NCBI RefSeq assembly: GCF_000205025.1
Contig: NZ_GL883721.1
Location: forward strand, 19,471-83,470
Length of the DNA stretch: 64,000 nt
DNA from: Parasutterella excrementihominis YIT 11859
GTDB lineage: Bacteria; Pseudomonadota; Gammaproteobacteria; Burkholderiales; Burkholderiaceae_F
Reading direction: 5' to 3'
The notes beneath the pieces were generated by a model, which was not told the DNA's origin, made no database searches, and saw only the letters and a list, made by a program, of their open reading frames with translations. Below are positions 1 through 8,045 of this stretch, piece by piece. Position 1 is the first letter of the stretch. Every line of letters starts with the position of its first letter. Made by a program: the position numbers and the translations under genes.

Positions 1-612
1 AAACATAACCTCGGCAGAAAGAAGCAGCGGGCTAGATATATCCAGGATATTGGAATCATTAAGACCCTCGTTAACAGAGAGCTAAATCTTCTTTTCACTC
101 GGAAGATAAACCCGATCAGGGCGATAGTCGTTGAAGATTTAAGTGCTCGGATGAAGGCTCACTTTGGCAAAAAGTGGAATAGACGGCTGAGCGGCTGGAT
201 GCGAGGATACCTTCAGGAGAGGATCAGATATAAAGCAAAGAAACATGGAATAGAAGTAAACGAAGTAAACCCTGCTCACAGTTCGAGAGAATGCCCCCGG
301 TGTCACTGCACGGACAAAAAGAACCGACGAGGGGATGTCTTTAAGTGCTCGTCTTGCGGATACCACGAACATGCTGACTTGGTTGCTGCGTTAAACATAC
401 TCGGCCGTTTAGGAGATAAGGAGATCCGTAAAGGTATGTCTCCGTCTCGGGTGAAAGCAGTACTGGACGGTCGGCACGTCGGTTGGAAATTATTGAACGA
501 AACCGTTACCGACAGGACTTCAGATGAAGCGCGTGTTGTGAGCGAATCTCCCCGTTCAGCTTCATCGAAGAGCGAACGGAGAAGTGATGTACAGGTTTGT
601 ACAGCTTCCTGA
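1..612 (+). CDS. tnpB: IS200/IS605-family TnpB, C-terminal part (5' end outside window)
   Basis: RNA-guided endonuclease encoded by IS200/IS605 elements; only the last ~203 codons are present and the frame is open to base 1. Visible family marks, in order: a RuvC-II-like VVEDLS with the catalytic Glu (about codon 44), a zinc ribbon with two Cys pairs (CPRCHC and CSSCGY), and the RuvC-III segment HADLVAALNI with its Asp. The ~60-residue polar tail after it is typical of TnpB, whose 3' coding end also encodes the guide-RNA scaffold. No tnpA is visible. The element lies directly against the truncated gene that follows, so it probably inserted there. The intactness of the N-terminal half cannot be judged. 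Confidence 0.88.
   Translation, partial: KHNLGRKKQRARYIQDIGIIKTLVNRELNLLFTRKINPIRAIVVEDLSARMKAHFGKKWNRRLSGWMRGYLQERIRYKAKKHGIEVNEVNPAHSSRECPRCHCTDKKNRRGDVFKCSSCGYHEHADLVAALNILGRLGDKEIRKGMSPSRVKAVLDGRHVGWKLLNETVTDRTSDEARVVSESPRSASSKSERRSDVQVCTAS
547..582 (+). ncRNA. Candidate omega-RNA (reRNA) scaffold hairpin at the tnpB 3' end
   Basis: TCTCC(CC)GTTC at 547-557 pairs with GAACGGAGA at 574-582 with a two-base bulge, and an inner CTTC/GAAG helix sits within the loop. TnpB proteins use an RNA made from the 3' end of their own gene, ending at the element's right end, with the flanking sequence as guide. Position and shape fit such a scaffold. The exact element end, perhaps near the two TGTACA copies at 588-603, cannot be fixed from one copy. 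Confidence 0.4.
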
Positions 613-1060
613 TAACGGAGAAGATCATTTCTTGGCTCTGGGACGCGGCTGTGTGGACACTGTTCGCTCTAAGTTTCATCATGTCATGAGCGCTGCTTCC
701 GAAGGAGAATATAACTATATGGCAACCGTTCCGAATAACCGTGACCACAAAACATTTGTGATTAGTAAACAGCTCATGCAAGACATGGTGACATCGGGCG
801 AATTTACCCCTAAAACTAATCTACTGAAAGAAGGACGAAGTTTGGGTGAACTTTACGTCACGGGCTTGTCGATGTATGAAGGAAAACTGTTTGCGGTAAG
901 TAAAAACTTCAACTGCATCTTTGAGATTGATCCGAAGAACGAGATGATTGTAAAGGCCTTTGCTCTCCCTGCGTCTCTTGACGATGTTCGAGGTCTCATT
1001 GCAGATAAAGACGGTTTTAAGGTCCTTAATCGGAACGTGCTTGTTACATTGAGAGATTGA
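584..1060 (+). pseudogene. C-terminal fragment of a protein interrupted by the tnpB element
   Basis: An open frame of 158 codons starts inside the tnpB 3' end and runs to a stop followed by a hairpin. The amino acid sequence looks genuine. Its last ~60 residues (VTGLSMYEGKLFAVSKNF, then FEIDP, then GLIADKDG) resemble a terminal blade of a beta-propeller of the YjiK/SdiA-regulated kind, but this is a weak by-eye match. There is no convincing ribosome binding site at 584 and the frame begins exactly where the IS ends. I therefore read it as the 3' remnant of a larger gene rather than a small complete gene. No function is assigned. Confidence 0.5.
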
Positions 1061-1096
1061 TAGTCGAAACTGAAATCGATCTCGCTCCGATTTAAA

Positions 1097-1121
1097 GAAT
1101 GCCGGCTTAACGCCGGCATTC
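1097..1121. terminator. Hairpin between convergent genes
   Basis: Perfect 10-bp inverted repeat GAATGCCGGC / GCCGGCATTC with a 5-base loop, between a rightward fragment and the leftward MATE gene. The minus strand continues into TTTAAA, so it more plausibly ends the leftward transcript; it may serve both. Confidence 0.6.
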
Positions 1122-1139
1122 TGCCTATTGACAAGGTTG

Positions 1140-2582
1140 TTAATCTTCAATACCCCGACGCTTCGAAAAATCAAACCTTGAAAGGGCAAATAAGAAGATC
1201 GCACCTCTGAAGCACAATTCAAAGGCCATCGCAACCCAGACACCATCCAATCCCATTCGGGATGCCAGGTAGTAAGCCAAGGGAATACGAATGAGCCACA
1301 TGCTCCCTAAATTCATAAGACTTGGGAACAAAGTGAATCCGGCACTCACAAAAATACTGCAGCTAACAATAGCGGCAGCAAACATCGGCTCTGCGAACGC
1401 CTCAATTCGCAGAGCACTGGATCCTAATTCGATAATGGATTGATTAGTTGTCATAAACCCAATCATCCAAGGAGCTGTCAAATACATCACTACGCCCATA
1501 GCCGACATGATGACCATGACCATGATGACGTTGATCTTGGAAAATCTTCTTGCCATGTCCGGCCGTTTTGCTCCGATGCTTTGGCCTACGATGGTGGAAG
1601 CGGCATCAGCAACCCCGTAACCTGGCATATAGCATAAACTCTCAGCAGTTATGGCAAAAGAATGAGCCGCCAAAGATAAAGGTCCTAACGGCGCCACAAT
1701 CATCGTCGTGACGATTTGGGCGCTGCTCATGGCCATTCTTTCTAAGGCGATCGGAGAGCCGATTCTGGCGACTCGTCTCATGCAGAAAATCTCAGGAAGG
1801 AAAGAGCCGGGGTGGCCGACGAGGGCAATTTTGTCGGACTTTACAACCAAGAACCAAAGAAGCAAAAATGTGCTGACCGACTCCGCCAGGATGGTTCCTA
1901 AAGCAGCACCGGCAACACCAAGATCGGCTCCGGGAACCGTAATGCTAAGCCCCAGAATCTTGTAAGTGGCAGTCGGGAAGATAAGCAGCAAGTTAAATAT
2001 GGCGTCCAAGAAGCACATCCCGATATTAATCATGCTCGGAAGTTTCACATTTCCCGTGCTTCTCAGCATGCTTGAAGCAACAAAGCCTAAAAAGGCGGCA
2101 GGGGTGCCGAGACAAAATATGGCGAAATAAGTTCTAGCATCTGCATAAAGCTCGGGGGCGCCTCCGAGCCATGTCGGAACATAGGGGGCAAGAGCAACGC
2201 CGACAATAGCAATTGCTATGCTGATAAGACCGCCGACAAACAATGACTGCCGGAGTACAGATCGTGCCTCATCGAATTGTTTTGCGCCGATTCTTTGTGC
2301 GACTTGAACCGTAAAGCCTGCTGTAACGGATGTGATAAGTCCCCATACGAGCCAGAGGGAGGAAGAGACCAAGCCGATCGAGGCCGCAGGGTTTGCGCCA
2401 AGGTGACCGACCATTGCCGCGTCGATGTATTGGACCATCACGAAAGAAATCTGAGCAAAAATCGCAGGCAGGCTCAAGCGCCAAACGAGTTCGATTTGGT
2501 CCCAAACATTTAATTGCGCGCCGTTTCTGATAAGAGAAAACAGCTGCTCTGTTCTTTTATCCTTCGTAGCCATAGCTCGCAT
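1140..2582 (-). CDS. MATE family multidrug/Na+ antiporter
   Basis: A 480-residue polytopic inner-membrane protein of the NorM/DinF MATE family, which exports cationic drugs or metabolites in exchange for Na+ or H+. The length and about 12 hydrophobic segments match the family. Typical elements are the N-terminal SLPAIFAQISFVMVQYIDAA helix, then MVGHLG after TM1-2, and a second-half repeat beginning near IGSPIALERM (about residue 275). Met1 at 2582 and Met4 at 2573 are both possible starts; neither has a strong ribosome binding site. It is a single gene, convergent with the fragment at 584-1060. The substrate cannot be told from sequence. Confidence 0.9.
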   Translation of the reverse strand: MRAMATKDKRTEQLFSLIRNGAQLNVWDQIELVWRLSLPAIFAQISFVMVQYIDAAMVGHLGANPAASIGLVSSSLWLVWGLITSVTAGFTVQVAQRIGAKQFDEARSVLRQSLFVGGLISIAIAIVGVALAPYVPTWLGGAPELYADARTYFAIFCLGTPAAFLGFVASSMLRSTGNVKLPSMINIGMCFLDAIFNLLLIFPTATYKILGLSITVPGADLGVAGAALGTILAESVSTFLLLWFLVVKSDKIALVGHPGSFLPEIFCMRRVARIGSPIALERMAMSSAQIVTTMIVAPLGPLSLAAHSFAITAESLCYMPGYGVADAASTIVGQSIGAKRPDMARRFSKINVIMVMVIMSAMGVVMYLTAPWMIGFMTTNQSIIELGSSALRIEAFAEPMFAAAIVSCSIFVSAGFTLFPSLMNLGSMWLIRIPLAYYLASRMGLDGVWVAMAFELCFRGAIFLFALSRFDFSKRRGIED

Positions 2583-2957
2583 TCTAGAAGCATTCTTTTC
2601 CTTAGGAACATTACGGAATGATTATGGGCCTTATTGCTAGAGAGCTTTTTGCTGCTTCTACTTAAGCGCGTGTTGAATTTTGATAGGGCTGTTAATTCAT
2701 TAAGGCTGCTTCAAAAGTCTTACAACCGGACTTGCCTCGATCAGTCCCGGAATCCGATGTCCACGATCGCTCCCCTAGGCTAGAGGTTCAGCTCTTCCAT
2801 CTTTGTTAACCATTTTGTTCTTGAGCTGGGCGCGCGGGGAAAGAATCAGGAAAATTTTCTTCTACAATCCGGATCTTTCGCCAAAAACTTTGAGAACAAC
2901 GGTTTTAATTCTCAAGTTTTGTTTAATTTTCCTGCTCTTCAAACACCGTTTGTTGAA
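2583..2957. other. Intergenic region between divergent MATE and NCS2 permease genes
   Basis: About 375 bp holding the promoters of two divergent transporter genes. I looked for a purine-type aptamer ahead of the permease and saw none. No gene-like frame was recognised. Confidence 0.5.
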
Positions 2958-4253
2958 ATGAACCAGCTTCTCCCAAAATACTTCGGATTTGATCCTGCAA
3001 CGACGACGATCAGAACTGAAATCATCGCAGGCGTCTCCACTTTCCTCACAATGGCCTATATTCTGGCTGTAAACCCAGCCATTCTTGGCATTACGGGAAT
3101 GGATAAAGGAGCGCTTTTTGCTACCACGGCGATTACCTCCGGCATTGCGACGCTTATCATGGCGCTCTATGCCAAGATGCCCTTCGGACTTGCACCGGGT
3201 ATGGGTATCAATGCCTTCTTTGCCTATACCGTTTGTCTTTCGATGGGGCATACCTGGCAGTTTGCGCTGACCGCAGTGCTCTTGGAAGGTCTGATATTTA
3301 TTCTCCTTACTGTGACCAATGTCCGAGAAAAGATCGTTTATTCCTTGCCGCCGAGTATTCAAAAGGCGATCGGTGTAGGTATCGGTCTTTTTATCGCTTT
3401 TATCGGTCTCCAAAACGCGGGAATTTCGGTTAAAAACGATGCAACACTGGTGGCTCTTGGTCAAATTTTCCAGCCGAGCGTTTTGCTGGTTATCGTCGGT
3501 TTAATTTCAACCGCCGTCCTTCTGGTTAAAAATATTCCCGGTGCCTTATTAATCGGTATCGCAATTACAACGATTTGCGGCATACCATTCGGCCTGACCC
3601 ATTTAGACGGCTTTGTCTCTACTCCGCCTTCTGTTGAACCGATTTTCATGAAGTTCGAATGGCACAACATTTTCACCGTGGATATGGTGATGGTTGTCTT
3701 CTCCTTCTTATTCATGGACTTGTTTGATACTTTAGGAACTCTGGTCAGCCTCCTATACAAGGGCGGATTCGTTAAAGACGGCAAGATGCCGAGAATGAAG
3801 GAGTCCTTCTTTGCAGATGCTGTAGGTACAACCATCGGAGCCTGCATGGGAACGAGCGCGATTTCCACTTACGTTGAAAGCGCAGCAGGAGTTTCCGTCG
3901 GAGGAAAGTCCGGATTAACGGCTTTTGTGATTGCGGTTTGCTTCTTTCTGTCTCTTTTCTTTGCACCGCTCTTCTTATCGATTCCGGCACAGGCCACTGC
4001 CCCGGTCTTGATATTGGTCGGTTTCTTAATGATCTCCTGCATTAAGGAAATTGACCTGGATGATTATGCGGAAGCCATTCCGGCATTTATCTGCATCATC
4101 ACGATTCCGCTTACGTACAGCATTGCAAACGGCATCGTCTTTGGACTTCTGAGTTATGTGCTGATTAACTTGATCTCCGGCAAGTTTAAGAAGATTCGCA
4201 TCGAGATGTACCTGTTGTCGGTCTTCTTTATTGTGATGCTGTTGCTCCACTAA
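2958..4253 (+). CDS. NCS2 family purine (adenine/guanine/hypoxanthine) permease, AzgA type
   Basis: Inner-membrane H+ symporter for purine bases. It carries the AzgA-branch hallmarks: TEIIAGVSTFLTMAYI near the N terminus, PFGLAPGMGINAFFAYTV in the TM3 region, and FMDLFDTLGTL with the conserved acidic residues of TM8. From ATG 2958 it is 431 aa, the usual length of the family. An in-frame TTG at 2919 would add 13 residues but has no ribosome binding site, and the ATG puts the family's normal N terminus (KYFGFD) at residue 7. It is monocistronic, ending in a strong terminator. It most likely salvages hypoxanthine, guanine or adenine; which base is unknown. Confidence 0.9.
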   Translation: MNQLLPKYFGFDPATTTIRTEIIAGVSTFLTMAYILAVNPAILGITGMDKGALFATTAITSGIATLIMALYAKMPFGLAPGMGINAFFAYTVCLSMGHTWQFALTAVLLEGLIFILLTVTNVREKIVYSLPPSIQKAIGVGIGLFIAFIGLQNAGISVKNDATLVALGQIFQPSVLLVIVGLISTAVLLVKNIPGALLIGIAITTICGIPFGLTHLDGFVSTPPSVEPIFMKFEWHNIFTVDMVMVVFSFLFMDLFDTLGTLVSLLYKGGFVKDGKMPRMKESFFADAVGTTIGACMGTSAISTYVESAAGVSVGGKSGLTAFVIAVCFFLSLFFAPLFLSIPAQATAPVLILVGFLMISCIKEIDLDDYAEAIPAFICIITIPLTYSIANGIVFGLLSYVLINLISGKFKKIRIEMYLLSVFFIVMLLLH

Positions 4254-4295
4254 TAGAAAGTTATCGAAATATTCCGATATTTCAATTAAAAATTG

Positions 4296-4346
4296 CCCCG
4301 CTTTTGTGCTCGCTGCTACTTAGTTGTGCACAAAGCGGGGATTTTT
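4296..4346 (+). terminator. Rho-independent terminator of the purine permease gene
   Basis: CCCCGCTTTTGTGC pairs with GCACAAAGCGGGG (one bulged T), followed by ATTTTT. Confidence 0.85.
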
Positions 4347-4400
4347 CTGCCGTTTTTCTGTTTGTTTCCCTTTAAAGCGCTAATCACACCTCAAAAAAGT

Positions 4401-4415
4401 TGGCACGGAATATGC
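4401..4415 (+). promoter_or_regulatory. Putative sigma-54 (-24/-12) promoter
   Basis: TGGCACGGAATATGC matches the RpoN consensus TGGCACG-N4-TTGC except for A in place of the first T, with the required 10 bases between GG and GC. It lies 42 bases upstream of the aminotransferase ATG. No enhancer-binding activator is encoded in the window. Confidence 0.6.
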
Positions 4416-4456
4416 GTGTAGTTCAAGTGCATTCGAACACAAACAGGAGAACCAAA

Positions 4457-5614
4457 ATGTCAAACTCTCTCGCTTTAAGAAGACGGACTTTCCTTAATTT
4501 CGGCCTATTAGGTGCTGCAGTCAGTGCCGCCCTTCCTGTCAAAGCTTTTGCACAGGCACCGGCGAATGTTTCTTTCATCGCTCCGACAGCAGATAATCCA
4601 ATTCGCATTAACTTTAATGAAAACGCCCTGGGTATGAGTCCTAGTGCACAGGCCGCTGCACGCGACGCCGTCGCAAAAGGAAACCGTTACGCTAAAGCAG
4701 AGATTACACAGCTCCACGGTAAGCTTTGCGATATGTATAAAGTTCCAAAGAATTTCCTTCTTTTGACGGACGGTTCTTCTGAAGGGATCAGAGCTCTAAT
4801 GGGCGCATATTCCCGTCTTCCCAAAGTCCAGTTGGTTATTCCGGAACTGACTTACGGCGACGGTGAGCACTTTGCGAACCTCTATAACGTTCCTGTTGTA
4901 AAAGTTCCGATGCTCGCGGATTGGAAGGTCGATGTCGCAGGGCTCAAGAAGGCAGTGGACGGTTTCGACGGCTTCTCCATTGTTTATTTCGTCAACCCCA
5001 ACAACCCGACGTCGACTGTTACACCTGCCTCTGAAATCGAACCTTGGGTCAAGAGTAAACCGGACAATACCCTGTTCATCGCGGATGAGGCCTATGCGGA
5101 GTATGTCAGCGATCCGAAATTCAAATCGATGGCAGGTTTAATTCAGGACGGGCTGGACAACGTAGTTCTCTTAAAGACATTCTCGAAGCTATATGCTATG
5201 GCCGGGATGCGGGTTGGTTTTGCGGTCGGCGCTCCGAGCATTATCAAGATGATGAAAGATCAGGTAGCCGGTGAAAAATTGAACTATCCGGGTGTTACTG
5301 CTGCTTTGGTTTCCTTAGATGATGAACCGTTCCAGGCTTATTCCAGAGCTTCGAACTTAGAGAGCCGAAAGATTTTAGCTTCTTGTTTAGATAAGCTCGG
5401 GGTTAAATACCTCCCTTCGAGCACGAACTTCATGTTCTTTGAGTTAAACGAACCGATTCGTGCATTCCAGAAGAAGATGGCTACTCGAAACATCATCGTC
5501 GGCAGACCGTTCCCGCCTGCAATGAATTGGTGCCGCATTTCCTTAGGTACGCCGCAGGAGATGGCCTATGTCGCAAATGAACTGACAAAAATGCGTTCAG
5601 AAGGCGTGTTTTAA
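4457..5614 (+). CDS. Tat-exported PLP-dependent aminotransferase (HisC-like)
   Basis: Fold-type I aminotransferase, 385 aa, of the histidinol-phosphate aminotransferase-like class. The chosen ATG follows CAGGAGAACCAAA; the longer frame from 4400 would start inside the sigma-54 promoter. Residues 1-34 form a twin-arginine signal (LRRRTFLNFG, hydrophobic stretch, AFAQA), so the folded, PLP-loaded enzyme should be periplasmic. Catalytic features are NPNNPTS for PLP/substrate contacts, IADEAYAEY with the Asp that binds the pyridine N, and the Schiff-base Lys at about residue 244 in TFSKLYAMAGMRVG. It is monocistronic. A periplasmic transaminase is unusual, because these enzymes normally sit in the cytosol with biosynthetic pathways. 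The substrate is unknown, and histidine biosynthesis is unlikely given the location. Confidence 0.85.
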   Translation: MSNSLALRRRTFLNFGLLGAAVSAALPVKAFAQAPANVSFIAPTADNPIRINFNENALGMSPSAQAAARDAVAKGNRYAKAEITQLHGKLCDMYKVPKNFLLLTDGSSEGIRALMGAYSRLPKVQLVIPELTYGDGEHFANLYNVPVVKVPMLADWKVDVAGLKKAVDGFDGFSIVYFVNPNNPTSTVTPASEIEPWVKSKPDNTLFIADEAYAEYVSDPKFKSMAGLIQDGLDNVVLLKTFSKLYAMAGMRVGFAVGAPSIIKMMKDQVAGEKLNYPGVTAALVSLDDEPFQAYSRASNLESRKILASCLDKLGVKYLPSSTNFMFFELNEPIRAFQKKMATRNIIVGRPFPPAMNWCRISLGTPQEMAYVANELTKMRSEGVF

Positions 5615-5637
5615 AAATTTTTGATTTTTTATTTTAT

Positions 5638-5668
5638 CGACGGCGTATTTTGTGTAAATATGCCGTCG
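5638..5668 (+). terminator. Hairpin after the aminotransferase gene
   Basis: CGACGGC / GCCGTCG with an inner ATTT/AAAT pairing, between convergent genes. The downstream U-rich tract is weak. Confidence 0.5.
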
Positions 5669-5688
5669 TTGTCATTTGAAGTTAGGAT

Positions 5689-6033
5689 TCAAACATGCAG
5701 CGGATAACGATTTTTGATCTGTCTGCTGAAAAAGACAGTGGCAGTGACGATGGTTAAAATCCCACAGGCTACGAGGATGGATGTTCCTAAAACAAAAGGC
5801 ATTCCCGCTGAAATGCGGCGCAAATAAAGCTGGTAAGCGGAAATTAGCCATTCAATGCCGAAACAAATTAAACAGATCTCCCAAATCCAGCAAACGGGCC
5901 GGAAAGGAATAAACAACAAAATCAATAAGATTACGGGGATAGGCAAAAGGAGGTAATTTCCCCAAAAGTACAAGTGAGCCCCGAATAAAATCGCGCCAAA
6001 AATCGGGAAAATCAATCGCCACATATCAAACAC
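5689..6033 (-). CDS. Small integral membrane protein, unknown function
   Basis: About 114 residues, almost wholly hydrophobic with four likely membrane helices: LIFPIFGAILFGAHLYF, a LLLPIPVILLILLF stretch, a Cys/Trp-rich segment CWIWEICLICF, and a C-terminal VLGTSILVACGILTIV. A basic tail (RQIKNRY) suggests a cytoplasmic C terminus. The frame opens with GTG at 6033; ATG at 6024 is equally plausible and neither has a strong ribosome binding site. I do not recognise the family. It lies downstream of and in line with the formate dehydrogenase operon but beyond a terminator, so it is probably separate. Confidence 0.55.
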   Translation of the reverse strand: MFDMWRLIFPIFGAILFGAHLYFWGNYLLLPIPVILLILLFIPFRPVCWIWEICLICFGIEWLISAYQLYLRRISAGMPFVLGTSILVACGILTIVTATVFFSRQIKNRYPLHV

Positions 6034-6143
6034 TTAACCGGATAATATAAATACGATTCTTGGGGTGCAGCCGCGGGCAAAACGGCTACATACTTCAGGA
6101 AGCCTTCTGCTGCAGCATTTATTCACTCGAAGACAAGAGGAGG

Positions 6144-6172
6144 AAACCGAGGTCTTAACTCCGACCCGGTTT
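6144..6172 (-). terminator. Terminator of the formate dehydrogenase operon
   Basis: AAACCG-GGTC pairs with GACC-CGGTTT with one bulge, immediately after the stop codon of the membrane subunit gene. On the minus strand it is followed by a pyrimidine-rich tract. Confidence 0.6.
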
Positions 6173-6179
6173 CTTCTTC

Positions 6180-7100
6180 TTAAATCTTCTTTGTGATACC
6201 GATGAGCCAATAGCGTTCAAACACGCCGGTCAGCAGCACTAAAGCCCCGGCGGCGCATATCCCGTACACACCAAAGAAAGCTAAAACAGCGGCAAGCAGA
6301 CCTCCGATGAGGTATACCCAAATACGCAGAAGAGTGTTTTCTCCGGAATAAACTCGCCGAGCTCTTTCTGAAGTTTCCATCCAAAGCAGGCTGAAAGCAA
6401 CGGTTCTAGCGACTTCGAGAATGAGGAAAGGCATCAACAAGTAGGCACATGCATCCCAAAATCCCAAGCAGCCGGCAAGAATGGCGTAAAGACCGCAGCC
6501 CATCAGAAGTGCATCCGAGACCATAAAGGAAGTCAGCCAGCGAGCTTTTTTAACACCAGGTTGTGATGTGCAACTAAATGCAACGCCTTTATAGCAAATG
6601 ACAACCACTGCGCCGATGAAAGCCAGTACGGTAAAGAGCCGCATCAAAATATCCAGCCAGCCGATGTAAGGTCCTAAAAAGTCGTTTGTCGCAACTGAAA
6701 AAACAGACAGCCAGTAAACGGCTACTGCACAGCCTAAGCAAGTTGCATAACAAGCGAGTCCCCAAACACCGACCGAAAGCGGCGAAGTGAAATGCAGTAT
6801 GCGCATTGCATGGATAAAGCGGGGAGGATCTCCGAGGTCAAAGACTAACAACGCGAGGTCTACCAGCACGATGAGCAGCGCAAGTGTTAATGCAAAAGGC
6901 AAAATTGCGGCAAAAAGAGGAGGACCGGCAAACCAGGCGATACCGGTTAACACCATGAAGCCAGCAGTCAGATTGTTAAAGAAAGCATCCCAAACAATAA
7001 TGTTTCCCCAGTCGGGGCGATGCGTAATATCGTGTCCTTGATAAAGGGAGGGATGCCCTTCAGCCCAAGGTTTAGGATTATTCATGTTGGTCATGTTCAT
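6180..7100 (-). CDS. NrfD/PsrC-family membrane subunit of formate dehydrogenase
   Basis: Inner-membrane quinone-interacting subunit, 306 aa with about eight hydrophobic helices. NrfD-type proteins carry no heme and pass electrons between the iron-sulfur subunit and the quinone pool. The segment LGDPPRFIHAMRILHFTSPL is the typical NrfD motif (LG.P.R...). The ATG follows a perfect GAGGAGGAAAAG ribosome binding site and begins 10 bases after the beta subunit stop, so the three genes form one operon. E. coli FDH-N and FDH-O use a cytochrome b gamma subunit instead; the NrfD arrangement is the alternative found in many Fe-S oxidoreductases. The direction of electron flow is inferred from the catalytic subunit. 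Confidence 0.85.
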   Translation of the reverse strand: MNMTNMNNPKPWAEGHPSLYQGHDITHRPDWGNIIVWDAFFNNLTAGFMVLTGIAWFAGPPLFAAILPFALTLALLIVLVDLALLVFDLGDPPRFIHAMRILHFTSPLSVGVWGLACYATCLGCAVAVYWLSVFSVATNDFLGPYIGWLDILMRLFTVLAFIGAVVVICYKGVAFSCTSQPGVKKARWLTSFMVSDALLMGCGLYAILAGCLGFWDACAYLLMPFLILEVARTVAFSLLWMETSERARRVYSGENTLLRIWVYLIGGLLAAVLAFFGVYGICAAGALVLLTGVFERYWLIGITKKI

Positions 7101-7110
7101 CTTTTCCTCC

Positions 7111-8043
7111 TCAGACTAAACAGGCCGCGATAGCTGCAGCGCAAAGAATGAGCGTTGCAGCTCCTCTCAGATAATCGCCTGGCATGTATTTTGTCGGCGT
7201 GACCGGATCGGAGGGTAAGCCGTAAACTTCGGGCTTGTCCATTAAGAGGTAGAAGGAATTCAAGCTGTCGTAGTTTTCAAACGGATCGACACCATAGAGC
7301 TGAGCTTCCGGATGCCCATGGGTGATCAGATAGTTCACTCGGTCGCGCGCTTCTCGGACCATCAGCTCTCTCGGTCCGAATTGAATTGCTCCTGTAGTAC
7401 AAGCCTCCTGACACGCGGGGCGCAAACCGTCTTTTAAGCGGTCATAACACTCCGCGCACTTCATGGAGTGCCCTGACTTAGGACTGATTTCAGGAACTCC
7501 AAAGGGACATGCTGCGACGCACATTCCACAGCCCATGCAGATATCTGTCTGATAATACACTCCTCCGAATTCGTTGCGCACAATTGCACCGGTTGGGCAA
7601 GCCTCATGGCAGGGAGAGGTTCGGCAGTGTTTGCATTGGTCGCTCATGAACAGCCATTTCCCGGCCTTAGGTTCTTTAAGAAGAGCATCAATCGTAGCCG
7701 GAGCCGGACGATCAACTGCATTCTTTTCAGAGAATCGTTCTATGAACTTTACGTGGCGCCAATTATTTGCGGAAAGGTCGCCGGTGTTATCGTAACTATC
7801 TCCGGACCAATGATAAGGATCCGACTCCAACTGATTCCACTGCTTGCAAGCTACTTCGCAGGATTTGCATCCGGTACAGATAGAAGTATCAGTAAAAAAA
7901 GCCAATTCCTGACACTTCGGGAGCGGATCATTTCGATCAAACAGGCTGTAAATCGGATCAATCTTGTGATTCTTCTTCGGCTGATCGGGCGCATATTTCT
8001 CTTTGACGACGTCAAAGATGTTTTTGGAATTGATGGATTTCAT
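7111..8043 (-). CDS. Formate dehydrogenase iron-sulfur (beta) subunit
   Basis: Electron-transfer subunit of 310 aa with four [4Fe-4S] binding clusters of the DmsB/FdnH kind. Cys motifs in order: CTGCKSCEVAC, CKHCRTSPCHEAC, CMGCGMCVAACPFG, and CAECYDRL followed by CQEAC. It links the molybdopterin subunit to the NrfD protein. The C terminus ends in a short hydrophobic stretch (GAATLILCAAAIAACLV), a probable single membrane anchor. ATG 8043 is chosen because GAGAGGAACTAA precedes it; a longer frame to 8076 would overlap the alpha gene. It starts 3 bases after the alpha stop region, so translation is probably coupled. Confidence 0.92.
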   Translation of the reverse strand: MKSINSKNIFDVVKEKYAPDQPKKNHKIDPIYSLFDRNDPLPKCQELAFFTDTSICTGCKSCEVACKQWNQLESDPYHWSGDSYDNTGDLSANNWRHVKFIERFSEKNAVDRPAPATIDALLKEPKAGKWLFMSDQCKHCRTSPCHEACPTGAIVRNEFGGVYYQTDICMGCGMCVAACPFGVPEISPKSGHSMKCAECYDRLKDGLRPACQEACTTGAIQFGPRELMVREARDRVNYLITHGHPEAQLYGVDPFENYDSLNSFYLLMDKPEVYGLPSDPVTPTKYMPGDYLRGAATLILCAAAIAACLV

Positions 8044-8045
8044 AT

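Noticed and set aside
2583-2957. Purine or xanthine riboswitch ahead of the NCS2 permease
   Set aside because: No three-way-junction or conserved core could be drawn in the leader.
2862-3464. 200-codon frame antisense to the purine permease
   Set aside because: Lies wholly over a well-supported membrane transporter gene, has low-complexity charged composition, and shows no ribosome binding site or family motif.
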